Positions 44,577-54,251 are shown, counted from the stretch's first letter. The stretch: DNA of 64,000 nt from Methanocorpusculum parvum (GCA_015063085.1 SUTD01000001.1:186001-250000); one strand, 5' to 3'. The notes: generated from the sequence alone by a model not told the origin. Numbers and translations are program-made.

Positions 44577-44632
44577 CTGTGACGTTCGCACCTAAGTGCT
44601 CTATAATATTGTACGTTAAATGATATAAAGTA
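44577..44632 (-). promoter_or_regulatory. Promoter region for tRNA-Arg
   Basis: Reading the minus strand into the tRNA, a CAATATTATA stretch about 22-30 bases before the mature 5' end is in the right place for a TATA box; a further TTTATATCA lies around 45 bases upstream. Confidence 0.45.
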
Positions 44633-44674
44633 ATCGTTTCTCATCTGAGAAAACGAATACAAATCCATCTGCTT

Positions 44675-45706
44675 TTATCCAATTTTGTACCGCAGAAGAG
44701 AAGCGATTCCTCCTAGTCCTTCGAGACGCTTTCCCGGCTCGAATTCAGTTGATAAGACCACAACAGCCGCACCTAAGCGTTCTGCATCCTCAATCGTACG
44801 GGAAACCGTGCCGTCCCGTAAGCGGGAGTCGGTGATAATTACCGTCTCTGCAGCACCAAAATCAACGGAATCGCGCACCTCTGCGGCACCATAGGCGACA
44901 GCCCCGTTTTTGCTGATGCGGACAAAGAGCTCATCCATCACCTCGACCTCTCTGGCGAGCTGAACATCCTCTGCAACGCGTGAGAGAACACCGTTTCCGA
45001 TTGCCTCCTGAACTGCTCCGTATCCGGAACGGCGGGTATCTGCCGGAAGCATGCGGCCGCCGAGATCGGGTGCTTTTGACTTGGCATACGAGATGAAATC
45101 CTCCTTGACAAACCCGGGGCCTGCAACAACAACAGGACCGGTTACCGGACCGAGTTTTTCAAGCGCTGCTGCAAACAATGCCTGGCGGGAGTCAAGGCCT
45201 GCGGTCTTTCCGCTGCCGATTGTTAAGGTGACAATTCTCTCCGGACCATACTGTCTGATGCGGTAGAGTTCGATTTCTCCGTCTTCTACTGCCGCGATGT
45301 GGATAACCCCATGGACTGTCTGAGACACTGCACGTTCCAAGCGGTCGAGGTCAACCTGCCGCCAGCGTCTGACCACACTGATTTCATAGCCGGTTTCAAT
45401 GTTTAAGGTGTGATGCTGACCAAGGTCCGGTCCGAAGGTAATCGTTCCAAACACACGAAGTCTGTTTGCATCCGGTGAGAACTCAACCTTTTCTGCTTTG
45501 ACGCCCATCCTGACCGGACGTTTTTCCAGCTTCTCAGCCCGAATCTTATCGTTTGGCCCGTCCACTGTTCGAAGCGTTACTGCATACACCGTATCACCCT
45601 CACCGATGAGATGCGAGAGATGCCAAAGGTCATCAAGAGAATCCGGAAGGAGTTTGTACTCGCCAAACCCGTCCCGCTTCAAAGGCTCTTCAAGCACTGC
45701 CCTCAT
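44675..45706 (-). CDS. pelA: mRNA surveillance protein Pelota (Dom34)
   Basis: The 343-residue protein has the three Pelota domains: the N-terminal Sm-like domain with LPDSLDDLWHLSHLI, a central domain with VVAGPGFVKEDF, and a C-terminal eRF1-like domain ending in the FEPGKRLEGLGGIASLLRY tail. It lacks the GGQ motif of release factors, as expected. Pelota enters the empty A site of stalled ribosomes and, with ABCE1, splits them. The gene shares an ATGA overlap with rqcH, and ABCE1 lies in the same locus. Confidence 0.95.
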   Translation of the reverse strand: MRAVLEEPLKRDGFGEYKLLPDSLDDLWHLSHLIGEGDTVYAVTLRTVDGPNDKIRAEKLEKRPVRMGVKAEKVEFSPDANRLRVFGTITFGPDLGQHHTLNIETGYEISVVRRWRQVDLDRLERAVSQTVHGVIHIAAVEDGEIELYRIRQYGPERIVTLTIGSGKTAGLDSRQALFAAALEKLGPVTGPVVVAGPGFVKEDFISYAKSKAPDLGGRMLPADTRRSGYGAVQEAIGNGVLSRVAEDVQLAREVEVMDELFVRISKNGAVAYGAAEVRDSVDFGAAETVIITDSRLRDGTVSRTIEDAERLGAAVVVLSTEFEPGKRLEGLGGIASLLRYKIG

Positions 45707-47598
45707 ACGATATCAGAGCCTCCGGGAGGTACAAATGCCGCAACCGCTTCGGTATTCAAGATCGCTTTGAAGGCTTTCTGCTCGCTTTCCGGGATTGCTT
45801 CCTTGATTTTTCGAAGAACCTTCTTTGCGATATCGTTTCCTTCAAAGGTTCCCGGACGAAGCCGGACAGAAACTTTGCACTTCGGCTCAACGGCCTCAGG
45901 AGTTCCGCCGATTACCGCTAAAACCGGCTCGGTCATGATACCGATTGAAACCTCAAGCGGCACGTCCTTGTGGATTTTGCGCTCGCCCCGGATAATGAAG
46001 GAACCGTGTGCCACATACTCTCCGGACTCCGGAGTTTTGCTGACCTGAGACGGGGCTGCTTCGATGACATCTCCCGATGCCCCTCCTCCGCTCCACATTC
46101 GGGAATACGAGGCGGCAAACTGCACAGCTTCGTTCATCTTTTCGGTCTTGCCTTTTACGATGATGACGGATGCGCCAAACACATCCGCGTGGAGGAAGGT
46201 GTCTTTTCCTTCCATGTACTTCTTGACCAGCTCCTCGTTCTGGTCTGCGTTTCTGCCGCCAATGACAACCGTTCCATCCGAGGTCTCCATCCAGCGGAAC
46301 CGGTGGTACCACTTCGCCTTCATTTTACCTGCGGTGACAGTCTTTTTCTTCTCGGCATGCTTAATGCCGGCTTCCATAGCACGGTAGGCTCCGGCCTTTT
46401 TAGCGCGGAACTTCTTTGCGGCCTGGCTGTAGCGTCCGGCATTCGCTTCCAGACTTTCGTGGACAAAGATGGTGACCTTGTGCTTCTCGCCAAGGTCTAA
46501 GAGGACAGATGCCTTTTCCGGGTTGATGGAGACAACGCGTTTTGCAGCCGGCAGGTCGCTTCCTTTCAAAACTTTTCCGATGTCCTGCCAGGACATCTTC
46601 TTACTTGCCGCAGACAGCACATCGATGGTTTCCTGAACTTCACCGTAGTGCCCGTAGATGATTTCTGCAATCTCGTTTGCTTCGGCAATTTTTTTGTCGA
46701 AGGAGACGATTGCTGCTTCCTGCTGTTTTCTAATGCGCTCTTCTTTGGAGAGGCGCTTTTCCTTTTCCACTTCCTGGACAGGTTCAGGCTTTGGATAGAA
46801 GGCATCAAGAGCTTTCCAGAAAGCATCGAAGTGTGCCAAAGGCTCGCGGCCGAGGGCAGGGCGCGGGAAGGCTCCCTTGGCATCAATTACCGGCTCGGGA
46901 GTTTTCAGGAACTCAATCCATGCGCACATTGCATCGTAGACCGGGCGAAGCTGGGCATCTTCGGCGTAGGCAACCGGCATGGATTTCGAGACACCGGCCT
47001 TTGCACAAATCTCTTCCGCATTAACGCCTCCAAGCATAAAGGTCGTTGCAAGAGCGCGGACAACATCTGCATCGTTTGTGCGAATTTTTTCGCAGAACTC
47101 TTCGTATGAGAGTTCCTCCGGGCTCTTCGCTGTTCCGTCATAGAGAGTGCCTGCAACGATATCTCGTTCACGGAAGCGCTTCTGGGATAAAGCGTTGATA
47201 ATTTTGAAGTCCTTGTCCGTGAAGATCAGGTTTCCTTCATCGAACAGCTCAAAGATAAGCTTATACTCATTCGGGCCTTTTCCAATCGAGAAGATAATGA
47301 CACGCTCGATTCCTTTCTGCTCGATTGCAAGGACTTTTCCTCCTTCGATGTATTTTCGAAGGTACATCGAAAAGCCTGACGGATTCTTCGGGGCAGGCGG
47401 CAGTTCGGATGTCAGATGGGCGCGAACGCCTTTTTCTGCGAAGAAAAGATGACGCGCCTTCTCTTCACCGTTTAACCGAAAACCGAAAGACGCAGTATCG
47501 TATTGGTATATTTTTCCTATCCAGAGCGGAAGGAGTGCGGAAAGTTCAGTAACTTCCGCACGGACATCCGTCCCGCTCATGCCCTGTAATGTCGCCAT
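45703..47598 (-). CDS. rqcH: RqcH/NEMF-family ribosome quality-control protein
   Basis: The 631-residue protein has an NFACT-N domain (MSGTDVRAEVTELSALL, then the FSMYLRKYIEGG region), a central helix-hairpin-helix, a coiled coil with EKEKRLSKEERIRKQQEAA spanning about 300-325, and the NFACT-R domain (RFRWMETSDGTVVIGGRNADQ, about 430-450). The family binds the peptidyl-tRNA left in the large subunit after ribosome splitting and adds alanine tails, in bacteria and archaea. Pelota is coupled downstream. Confidence 0.92.
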   Translation of the reverse strand: MATLQGMSGTDVRAEVTELSALLPLWIGKIYQYDTASFGFRLNGEEKARHLFFAEKGVRAHLTSELPPAPKNPSGFSMYLRKYIEGGKVLAIEQKGIERVIIFSIGKGPNEYKLIFELFDEGNLIFTDKDFKIINALSQKRFRERDIVAGTLYDGTAKSPEELSYEEFCEKIRTNDADVVRALATTFMLGGVNAEEICAKAGVSKSMPVAYAEDAQLRPVYDAMCAWIEFLKTPEPVIDAKGAFPRPALGREPLAHFDAFWKALDAFYPKPEPVQEVEKEKRLSKEERIRKQQEAAIVSFDKKIAEANEIAEIIYGHYGEVQETIDVLSAASKKMSWQDIGKVLKGSDLPAAKRVVSINPEKASVLLDLGEKHKVTIFVHESLEANAGRYSQAAKKFRAKKAGAYRAMEAGIKHAEKKKTVTAGKMKAKWYHRFRWMETSDGTVVIGGRNADQNEELVKKYMEGKDTFLHADVFGASVIIVKGKTEKMNEAVQFAASYSRMWSGGGASGDVIEAAPSQVSKTPESGEYVAHGSFIIRGERKIHKDVPLEVSIGIMTEPVLAVIGGTPEAVEPKCKVSVRLRPGTFEGNDIAKKVLRKIKEAIPESEQKAFKAILNTEAVAAFVPPGGSDIV

Positions 47599-47663
47599 AT
47601 AATCCTAATATAGATATGGTGTGGGAGCTAATATAATTAAACAATTATTCGGGAGGGTACCGA
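47599..47663. promoter_or_regulatory. 65-base divergent promoter between rqcH and the ferredoxin-EMC6 gene
   Basis: The gap is AT-rich, with TATAGATATGG and TAATATAATTAA stretches that could serve as TATA boxes on either strand. GGGAGGGT precedes the rightward start. Such a short shared region suggests co-regulation of both halves of the locus. Confidence 0.5.
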
Positions 47664-48323
47664 ATGCAGGTAGCCTATATCAGAAAAGAAAAATGTAATA
47701 CAGCAATGTGCAACCGATGCGTAAAGTTCTGTCCGGCTTCCCGGAAGGACATGCCGGTTATTTTTATCGGCAGAAATAAAAAGGCAACGGTTGTTGAGGA
47801 GCTCTGCAACGGATGCGGAAAGTGTGTGAGAATTTGTCCGGAAAAAGCAATTGAGATGAAATTTGTAAAAGACAAAGCAGCACCGGCAGAAACAGTCGAA
47901 GCAGAGACGGAAACCACTCAGACTGCTCCGTCCAAACAGACTGCACCATCCCAGGCAGCGCCGGCTCCGGCTCCAAAGCACAAGGAAACTCCGGAAGAAA
48001 AGAAGGCAAGAAAGAAGTCTGAGCACGTAAACCGCATTATCAGAACTGCAATCGCCTGTATTCTTGGTATGCTCGCCGGTCTTACATCATTCTACCTTGC
48101 AGGAACAATGGATTCGGTCACCGGAACACAGCCGATGCCGGTCATGGGACTGCTCATCTTAGTGCTTGCAATCGTCATCCAGAAGACGATCTTCATGGTC
48201 ATCAGAATTGATGTCTCCAAACTTGGAAAGAAGGACTGGTTCTACCAGGGATTCATGACCTTTGCCACCTGGTTCCTCTCCTGGACTATGATGCTTTCGA
48301 CCTCCTTCCTTTCACACGCATGA
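47664..48323 (+). CDS. ABCE1-type ferredoxin domain fused to an EMC6-like membrane domain
   Basis: The 219-residue protein starts with a two-cluster iron-sulfur domain: cysteines at 11, 16, 19, 23 and at 48, 51, 54, 58. The CxxxxC first half and the following spacing match the RLI/ABCE1 N-terminus better than a plain ferredoxin. A flexible Ala/Pro/Thr and lysine-rich linker (70-120) leads to three membrane helices (about 126-147, 158-181, 193-215) with the layout of archaeal EMC6-like proteins. It probably tethers an iron-sulfur domain to the membrane near an insertase-type module. The stop overlaps ABCE1 (ATGA). Confidence 0.82.
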   Translation: MQVAYIRKEKCNTAMCNRCVKFCPASRKDMPVIFIGRNKKATVVEELCNGCGKCVRICPEKAIEMKFVKDKAAPAETVEAETETTQTAPSKQTAPSQAAPAPAPKHKETPEEKKARKKSEHVNRIIRTAIACILGMLAGLTSFYLAGTMDSVTGTQPMPVMGLLILVLAIVIQKTIFMVIRIDVSKLGKKDWFYQGFMTFATWFLSWTMMLSTSFLSHA

Positions 48324-50131
48324 GACTCGCTATCGTTCACAAAGACCGCTGCCACGCAAAGAAGTGTGCACACGAATGTATCATCTACTGTCCGCGTGTG
48401 AGAACCGGTGACGAGACGGTCACCATCGGTGAAAACGGCCGTGCAGTCATCTCCGAAGAGCTCTGTGTCGGATGCGGTATCTGTATTAAGAAGTGTCCGT
48501 TTGAAGCACTCGATATTATTCAGCTTCCAGAAGAGCTTGACACACCGGTTAACCGGTACGGCCCAAATGCTTTCGTACTCTACGGTCTCCCGCAGCCGGT
48601 CGCAGGAAAAGTAACCGGTGTCCTTGGACCAAACGGTATTGGAAAGTCCACTGCGGTTAAAATTCTCTCCGGACAGGTAAAACCGAACCTTGGTATCTTT
48701 GACCATGAGGTTGAGTGGGACGAGGTGTTAAAGTTCTATGCAGGAACTGAACTCTTCGATTATCTGCAGAAGGTTGCGGCAAAAACAATCAAAGCATCCA
48801 TCAAGCCGCAGTATATTGACTTCATCCCGAAGGTGTTCAAGGGAACTGTCGGAAACCTGTTAAAGCAGAACGATGAGAGAGGAAAACTCGACTACTACAT
48901 CAAAGAGCTTGCCTTAACTACCATCCTGGAAAAGGATCTTGCAACCTTATCCGGCGGAGAACTGCAGCGCGTTGCACTCACCGTTGCCCTTTCCAAGAAG
49001 GCAAACTTCTACTTCCTTGATGAAGTAACCCCGTTCCTTGATATCTATCAGAGAATGGTTGCTGCAAAGCTGATTCGCGAAATCGCTGAGGAAAACCCGG
49101 TTATCTTAGTCGAGCACGATATCGCAATCTTAGATATGGTTGCAGAGTCCGTGCACTTAGCATACGGAAAGCCTGCTGCCTTTGGTATCATCACCAGACC
49201 GAAGGGAGTACGCGTTGGTGTGAACCAGTACTTAGCCGGATTCGTGGATGAGGAAAATGTCAGAATCCGTGACTATCCGGTTGTCTTTGAGACCAGAGGC
49301 CACGAGAGCGATGTCGACCGCCAGATTTTGATGAACATCCCGGCAATGACAAAGACCTTCCCGGGCTTCAAGCTGACTGTTGAAGGCGGAGAAGTCAGAC
49401 GCGGAGAGGTTTTAGGTATCGTTGGAGCAAACGGTATTGGAAAATCCACGTTTGCAAAGCTCTTGGCAGGCGTAGAAAAGCCGGATGACGGAAAGGTCTT
49501 TGATACCGTAACCGTTTCCTACAAGCCGCAGTATGTAACAGCAGACCCGAACTCTTCTGATACTGTCGAGTACATTCTGCGTCAGGCAACCCGTAAGTTC
49601 GATTCCTCGTACTATCAGCACGAAATCATCGAGCCGCTCGGCCTTGGAGCACTTCTCCAGTCCGAAGTCAGAAACCTCTCGGGAGGAGAACTGCAGCGCG
49701 TTGCAATCGCTCTCTGTCTTTCCCGCGATGCTGACTTATACATCCTTGATGAACCGTCGGCACACCTTGATGTCGAACAGCGCTTAGTGACAACCAAGGT
49801 CATTAAGCGTGCGGCAGAGGACAAGGAAGCAGGTGTGATGGTCATTGACCACGATATGTACACCATCGATATGATCTCCGAGCGTCTCTTAGTCTTTGAC
49901 GGTGTGCCGGGACAGGAAGGTCAGGCATGCGGTCCGTTCGAGATGAAGGACGGTATGAACCTCTTCTTATCGAACCTCGGAATCACCTTCCGCCGCGACA
50001 AGACCGGACGTCCGCGCATCAACAAGCCGGGCTCATACCTCGACCGCGAGCAGAAGTCTGCAGGCGAGTATTATTACTACAATGCAAAAGAGTCCGAGCT
50101 TGCAAAGATGGGAGGCGAGTCTGAGGAGTAA
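48320..50131 (+). CDS. rli: ABCE1/RLI ribosome-recycling ATPase
   Basis: The 603-residue protein is a complete ABCE1: two-cluster iron-sulfur domain (DRCHAKKCAHECIIYCP and LCVGCGICIKKCP), nucleotide-binding domain 1 with GPNGIGKST (about 103-111) and LSGGELQR, the hinge and domain 2 with GANGIGKST (about 370-378), LSGGELQR and the Walker B LDEPSAHLD. With Pelota or aRF1 it splits ribosomes using ATP. It is coupled by a 4-base overlap to the ferredoxin-EMC6 gene. Confidence 0.97.
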   Translation: MRLAIVHKDRCHAKKCAHECIIYCPRVRTGDETVTIGENGRAVISEELCVGCGICIKKCPFEALDIIQLPEELDTPVNRYGPNAFVLYGLPQPVAGKVTGVLGPNGIGKSTAVKILSGQVKPNLGIFDHEVEWDEVLKFYAGTELFDYLQKVAAKTIKASIKPQYIDFIPKVFKGTVGNLLKQNDERGKLDYYIKELALTTILEKDLATLSGGELQRVALTVALSKKANFYFLDEVTPFLDIYQRMVAAKLIREIAEENPVILVEHDIAILDMVAESVHLAYGKPAAFGIITRPKGVRVGVNQYLAGFVDEENVRIRDYPVVFETRGHESDVDRQILMNIPAMTKTFPGFKLTVEGGEVRRGEVLGIVGANGIGKSTFAKLLAGVEKPDDGKVFDTVTVSYKPQYVTADPNSSDTVEYILRQATRKFDSSYYQHEIIEPLGLGALLQSEVRNLSGGELQRVAIALCLSRDADLYILDEPSAHLDVEQRLVTTKVIKRAAEDKEAGVMVIDHDMYTIDMISERLLVFDGVPGQEGQACGPFEMKDGMNLFLSNLGITFRRDKTGRPRINKPGSYLDREQKSAGEYYYYNAKESELAKMGGESEE

Positions 50132-50213
50132 TCCTCATTTTTCTTTTCGGAAATTATCCTCGCAAACGATTTTTTAATCAGATTACAAAAAAAGTAGAGT
50201 CCCGAAGAGGGAT

Positions 50214-51578
50214 TTAGTTCTTGAAGCTGTGAATCGGTGCCGGAATTCTGCCTCCGCGGGAGACAAACTCTGCACAGCCGAATTTGTTTACCGGCTGAAT
50301 TGGCGCATAGCCTAAAAGACCGCCGAACTCAACGGTGTCTCCGACATCCTTTCCGATAACCGGGATTAAGCGGACTGCGGTCGTCTTCTGGTTAATCATA
50401 CCAATAGCTGCTTCGTCTGCAATGATTCCGGCGATTGTTGTTGCCGGAGTGTTTCCGGGAACTGCAATCATATCCAGACCGACAGAACAGACGGAAGTCA
50501 TTGCCTCAAGTTTTTCAAGAGTTAAGGCACCTCTGTTTACTGCATCAATCATTCCCTGGTCTTCACTGACCGGAATGAATGCACCGGAAAGTCCTCCGAC
50601 GAATGAGCTTGCCATAACTCCTCCCTTCTTTACCTGATCGTTTAAGAGTGCTAAGGCTGCAGTCGTTCCCGGAGCTCCAACGGACTCTAAGCCCATCTCT
50701 TCTAAGATTTCTGCAACACTGTCGCCTACTGCAGGCGTCGGGGCAAGGGAGAGGTCAACGATACCAAACGGCACACCAAGGCGTTCTGATGCTTCGAGTG
50801 CCACAAGCTGTCCGACACGGGTGACCTTGAATGCGGTTTTCTTGATGGTCTCACAGAGAGTCTCGAAGTTTTCTCCATGAACTTTGGTCAACGCGCGCTT
50901 GACAACACCAGGACCGCTGACACCAACATTTACAACGGCATCTCCTTCGGTTACTCCATGGAATGCGCCTGCCATGAACGGGTTGTCGTCTGGTGCGTTG
51001 CAGAAAACAACGAGCTTTGCACAGCCGAGACTGTCGCGGTCTGCTGTTTTCTCTGCGGTCTCTTTTACAATCTCGCCCATTAAGCGGACTGCATCCATGT
51101 TGATTCCGGTCTTGGTAGATCCAATGTTTACCGAACTGCAGATTCTCTCGGTCTCGGCGAGTGCCTGCGGGATAGAGCGGATGAGGAACTCATCAGCCTG
51201 TGTCATTCCTTTGGATACGAGTGCAGAGTATCCGCCGAGGAAGTTGACACCGGTTTCTTCTGCTGCACGGTCTAAGGTTTTGGCAATAGTTACAAAGTCC
51301 TCAGGGGATTTGCATGCCTGAGCTCCGACTAACGCAATCGGGGTAACCGAGATTCTCTTGTTGACGATTGGAATACCGAACTCGAGCTCAATCTGCTCTC
51401 CGGTCTTGACGAGGTCTTTTGCAACGGTGGTAATCTTTTCGTAGATTTTCCGGTTCAGCTCGTCAAGGTTTGTGTCACAGCAGTCAAGAAGACTGATGCC
51501 GAGCGTAATGGTTCTGACATCGAGCTTCTCTTCCTGAATCATGGTGTTGGTCTCGTGGACCTCGAAGATATTAATCAT
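50214..51578 (-). CDS. UPF0210/PFL-family protein (DUF711)
   Basis: The 454-residue protein is full length for the UPF0210 family, related by fold to pyruvate formate-lyase. Motifs include [26 protein letters not shown] and [23 protein letters not shown]. Function is unknown; it does not carry a glycyl-radical site I can see. It lies eight bases downstream of the ACT-domain gene, an association kept in many bacteria and archaea, so the ACT protein may regulate it. Confidence 0.87.
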   Translation of the reverse strand: MINIFEVHETNTMIQEEKLDVRTITLGISLLDCCDTNLDELNRKIYEKITTVAKDLVKTGEQIELEFGIPIVNKRISVTPIALVGAQACKSPEDFVTIAKTLDRAAEETGVNFLGGYSALVSKGMTQADEFLIRSIPQALAETERICSSVNIGSTKTGINMDAVRLMGEIVKETAEKTADRDSLGCAKLVVFCNAPDDNPFMAGAFHGVTEGDAVVNVGVSGPGVVKRALTKVHGENFETLCETIKKTAFKVTRVGQLVALEASERLGVPFGIVDLSLAPTPAVGDSVAEILEEMGLESVGAPGTTAALALLNDQVKKGGVMASSFVGGLSGAFIPVSEDQGMIDAVNRGALTLEKLEAMTSVCSVGLDMIAVPGNTPATTIAGIIADEAAIGMINQKTTAVRLIPVIGKDVGDTVEFGGLLGYAPIQPVNKFGCAEFVSRGGRIPAPIHSFKN

Positions 51579-51586
51579 GATTCACC

Positions 51587-51859
51587 TCAGATACGGTGCA
51601 TGCGGGTGAAGATTTCTTCGCGCTGACAGCGGATGATGACACCGATTTCCTCTCCGATTTTTTCGAGCTCCTGTACCATCTCGCCAAAGGCAAGGTCAGA
51701 TGCACTGGTGTCGACAATCATCATCATATTGAAGTACCCCTGGACAATGGTCTGGGAAATGTCCTCGACGTTTACTTTCTTGTTTGACAGATAGGTACAG
51801 ACTTTGGCAATGATACCAACAGTATCGTGGCCGACAACGGTGATAATTACTTTCTCCAT
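51587..51859 (-). CDS. ACT-domain protein (UPF0237)
   Basis: From ATG 51859 (MEKVIITVVGHDTVGIIAKV) the product is 90 residues, a single ACT domain with a short C-terminal tail. ACT domains bind small ligands, mostly amino acids. The upstream TTG would add four residues only. It is the partner gene of the UPF0210 protein. Confidence 0.87.
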   Translation of the reverse strand: MEKVIITVVGHDTVGIIAKVCTYLSNKKVNVEDISQTIVQGYFNMMMIVDTSASDLAFGEMVQELEKIGEEIGVIIRCQREEIFTRMHRI

Positions 51860-52196
51860 GGTTCTGCTCAAGAATTTGTGCTATATGGTTTGTCCTGTCA
51901 GGAAATATATTTTCTGAGTGGGTTCCGGGGCTGGCTTTGGGGATTGGCCGCTGTTCCGGGTTGTTTTTATGTCGTTTGCGAAACACTGCTGTCAGACTGC
52001 ATCTGTGTTATCTGCGTTATTTCTGAGCAAAGACAAAAGCAAACCACCCCACGCAAAAACGAGCCGCACAGCTCATCCGGCAGGACAATCCCTGATGCAA
52101 AAAATCAGCTCACCAAAGCTGCGGCTTTCATTTCCTCAGCGCTGAAAATCGGAAATGAAAGCTCCAAAAATCAACCAACGAAAAACAGCAAAAAAA
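51860..52196. other. 337-base intergenic region with a perfect hairpin
   Basis: No frame here looks like a gene. Near its right end lies a 12-base perfect inverted repeat, GCTTTCATTTCC (52124-52135) and GGAAATGAAAGC (52151-52162), with a 15-base loop that contains AGCGCT. It is placed downstream of the minus-strand gene at 52197 and could end that transcript or be part of a small RNA. The promoter of the ACT gene lies at the left side. Confidence 0.5.
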
Positions 52197-52769
52197 TCAG
52201 AAGGAGACCTCGTCTCCTTTTGCAAACTCGCGCAGGAATGCAGCACTTGGATACTCATGAGTGCTTGCAAGATAGAGCGTACCGTCTCCAACCGGACACT
52301 CAACTAAAACCGGCTTTCCCGTCTTCTTCGAAACAGCAGCAGGCGTTCCCTCAAACTCCTCAAACCAGCCGTCGCAGGCGAAGTTTGCAGTATCATATCC
52401 GTCAAGAAGCAGAGAAAGCAAAGAGTCTGCAGCTTCGAGCTCGTGCTCCATGAACTCAAAGTGGTACTCGGTTTTTACCGGAAGCCAGTCGTAACGGCCG
52501 GGATTTGCATCTGCCGCACCGAAGACAAGCATTTTTCCCCCATCTTCCAGATAATTCTCAATCCTTCCGGCGCATGCGCGAAGGGCAGGAAGCATCTTCG
52601 AATAGCTTGTGTTCCCAAAACCGGTCGGCACAATAATACCGCTGAACTTCCCGCGGAAGAACGGAGCGGATAAAATAAGAGGAGTTACCGCCTCAACCGG
52701 CCCTGCGGCGTCTTCAACCATCCGGTGGAACATCATCGAACTGTCCCAGAATACTGCAATATTACTCAT
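52197..52769 (-). CDS. Uncharacterised protein with a class I glutaminase-like fold
   Basis: The 190-residue protein has alternating strands and helices with GIIVPTGFGNTSYSKMLPAL, LEDGGKMLVFGAADANPG and a C-terminal VGDGTLYLASTHEYPSAAFLREF. This resembles proteins with a ThuA or glutaminase-like flavodoxin fold, but I see no catalytic Cys-His-Glu triad. It is possibly expressed with rtcB, whose start is divergent in position only by strand order; the two are 43 bases apart on the same strand. Confidence 0.6.
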   Translation of the reverse strand: MSNIAVFWDSSMMFHRMVEDAAGPVEAVTPLILSAPFFRGKFSGIIVPTGFGNTSYSKMLPALRACAGRIENYLEDGGKMLVFGAADANPGRYDWLPVKTEYHFEFMEHELEAADSLLSLLLDGYDTANFACDGWFEEFEGTPAAVSKKTGKPVLVECPVGDGTLYLASTHEYPSAAFLREFAKGDEVSF

Positions 52770-52812
52770 GACTAAACTCTGTATTATTTTTGTTCTTCTC
52801 TCTTATCAGACG

Positions 52813-54246
52813 TTATCCTTTGATAACGCCGAGCGGGCGCAGGCGTACGGCAATCTTTGAGATACCGGCATCAGACACAGTCCTGACAACCTCACTGCTC
52901 GGCTTGTACACATCCGGCGCTTCTTCAGCGATTGCCGCTGGGTTTGGAGCGCGGACATAGATACCCTCCTTCAACAGCTCCGCGGCAACCGCGTCTCCGG
53001 TAAGCGACTTCTTAGCAGAAGACCTGCTCTTGACTCTGCCTGCCCCGTGACAGGTACTGCCGAAGGTCTGAGACATAGCACCATCGGTTCCGGCAAGCAG
53101 ATACGAAGAAGTACCCATACTTCCCGGAATAATCACCGGCTGACCGGCTGCGCGGAACTCATGCGGAACCTCTGCTCTGCCGGGGCCGAATGCGCGGGTA
53201 GCACCTTTCCGGTGGACACACACACGCTTTCGAACTCCATCCACATCATGCCCTTCCCACTTTGCCACGTTGTGTGCAACATCGTAAATTAACGGCATCT
53301 CCTCGTAATCGATTTCGAAACGCCGGACAAAAATCTCGCGGACGATGTGCGTAATCACCTGACGGTTTGCCCAGGCATAGTTGGCTGATGCCGCCATACC
53401 GCCGAAGTACGCCTGACCTTCCGGAGAATCGAGCGGAGCGCAGGCGAGCTGCCTGTCCGGAAGCTCGATTCCGTACTTCTTTACCGCCTCTTCCAGGACT
53501 TTTAAGTGGTCGGTACAGACCTGGTGTCCCAGGCCGCGCGATCCGCAGTGAATCATCACGCAAAGCTGCCCCTCCCTGACGCCGAAGGTCTTTGCAGTCT
53601 CTTCATCCAGAATTTCCTCTGCGGTCTGGAGCTCTAAGAAGTGGTTTCCGGAGCCGAGTGTTCCCATCTGCGGAACCCCTCTCTGACGGGCTTTTTTGCT
53701 TACCGCAGAAACATCAGCACCTTCCATGGCACCGTTCTCCTCGCAGCGTCCGACATCTGCTGCGCATCCGTAGCCGAGCTCCACTGCATGGCGTGCGCCT
53801 TCTTCGAGCATGAGCGTTAAGTCACTCTGCGAAAGACGAATCGGACTCTTTGCCCCGACACCGGTCGGGACTGCCTCGAAAAGCTCCTCGATTAAACCCT
53901 GCTTATCGGTTAAATCCGCCTCGGTCAGCGGGGTTGTTATCATGCGGACACCGCAGTTGATGTCGAACCCGACACCGCCGGGAGAGATGATTCCTTCAGT
54001 CTCATCAAATGCCGCAACACCGCCGATGGGAAACCCGTATCCCCAGTGGATATCCGGCATGCCGTACGAATGGCGGATGATTCCCGGAAGGCATGCAACG
54101 TTTGCAAGCTGGGTTAATGCACCGTCCTCGATTCCTTCCGCAAGCAGGTCGGATAAGAAAAACCGTCCGGAGACACGCATATTCTCGACAAATCCTTTCG
54201 GGATTTCCCATTCGGTATCATTGATTCGCTGTATTTTTTCGTGCAT
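52813..54246 (-). CDS. rtcB: RNA-splicing ligase RtcB
   Basis: The 477-residue protein has the RtcB core: Cys98 in FDINCGVRM (metal ligand), HCGSRGLGHQVC, and the guanylylated histidine in STCHGAGRVKS (about 402). It joins RNA 2',3'-cyclic phosphate and 5'-OH ends, chiefly tRNA halves from intron splicing. No intein interrupts it. The archease cofactor lies just upstream in the same operon. Confidence 0.96.
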   Translation of the reverse strand: MHEKIQRINDTEWEIPKGFVENMRVSGRFFLSDLLAEGIEDGALTQLANVACLPGIIRHSYGMPDIHWGYGFPIGGVAAFDETEGIISPGGVGFDINCGVRMITTPLTEADLTDKQGLIEELFEAVPTGVGAKSPIRLSQSDLTLMLEEGARHAVELGYGCAADVGRCEENGAMEGADVSAVSKKARQRGVPQMGTLGSGNHFLELQTAEEILDEETAKTFGVREGQLCVMIHCGSRGLGHQVCTDHLKVLEEAVKKYGIELPDRQLACAPLDSPEGQAYFGGMAASANYAWANRQVITHIVREIFVRRFEIDYEEMPLIYDVAHNVAKWEGHDVDGVRKRVCVHRKGATRAFGPGRAEVPHEFRAAGQPVIIPGSMGTSSYLLAGTDGAMSQTFGSTCHGAGRVKSRSSAKKSLTGDAVAAELLKEGIYVRAPNPAAIAEEAPDVYKPSSEVVRTVSDAGISKIAVRLRPLGVIKG

Positions 54247-54251
54247 GATTA

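Noticed and set aside
51827-52453. 208-codon plus-strand frame across the 51860-52196 gap
   Set aside because: It overlaps the ACT gene and the 52197 gene on the opposite strand, and the sequence is low-complexity without domain patterns.
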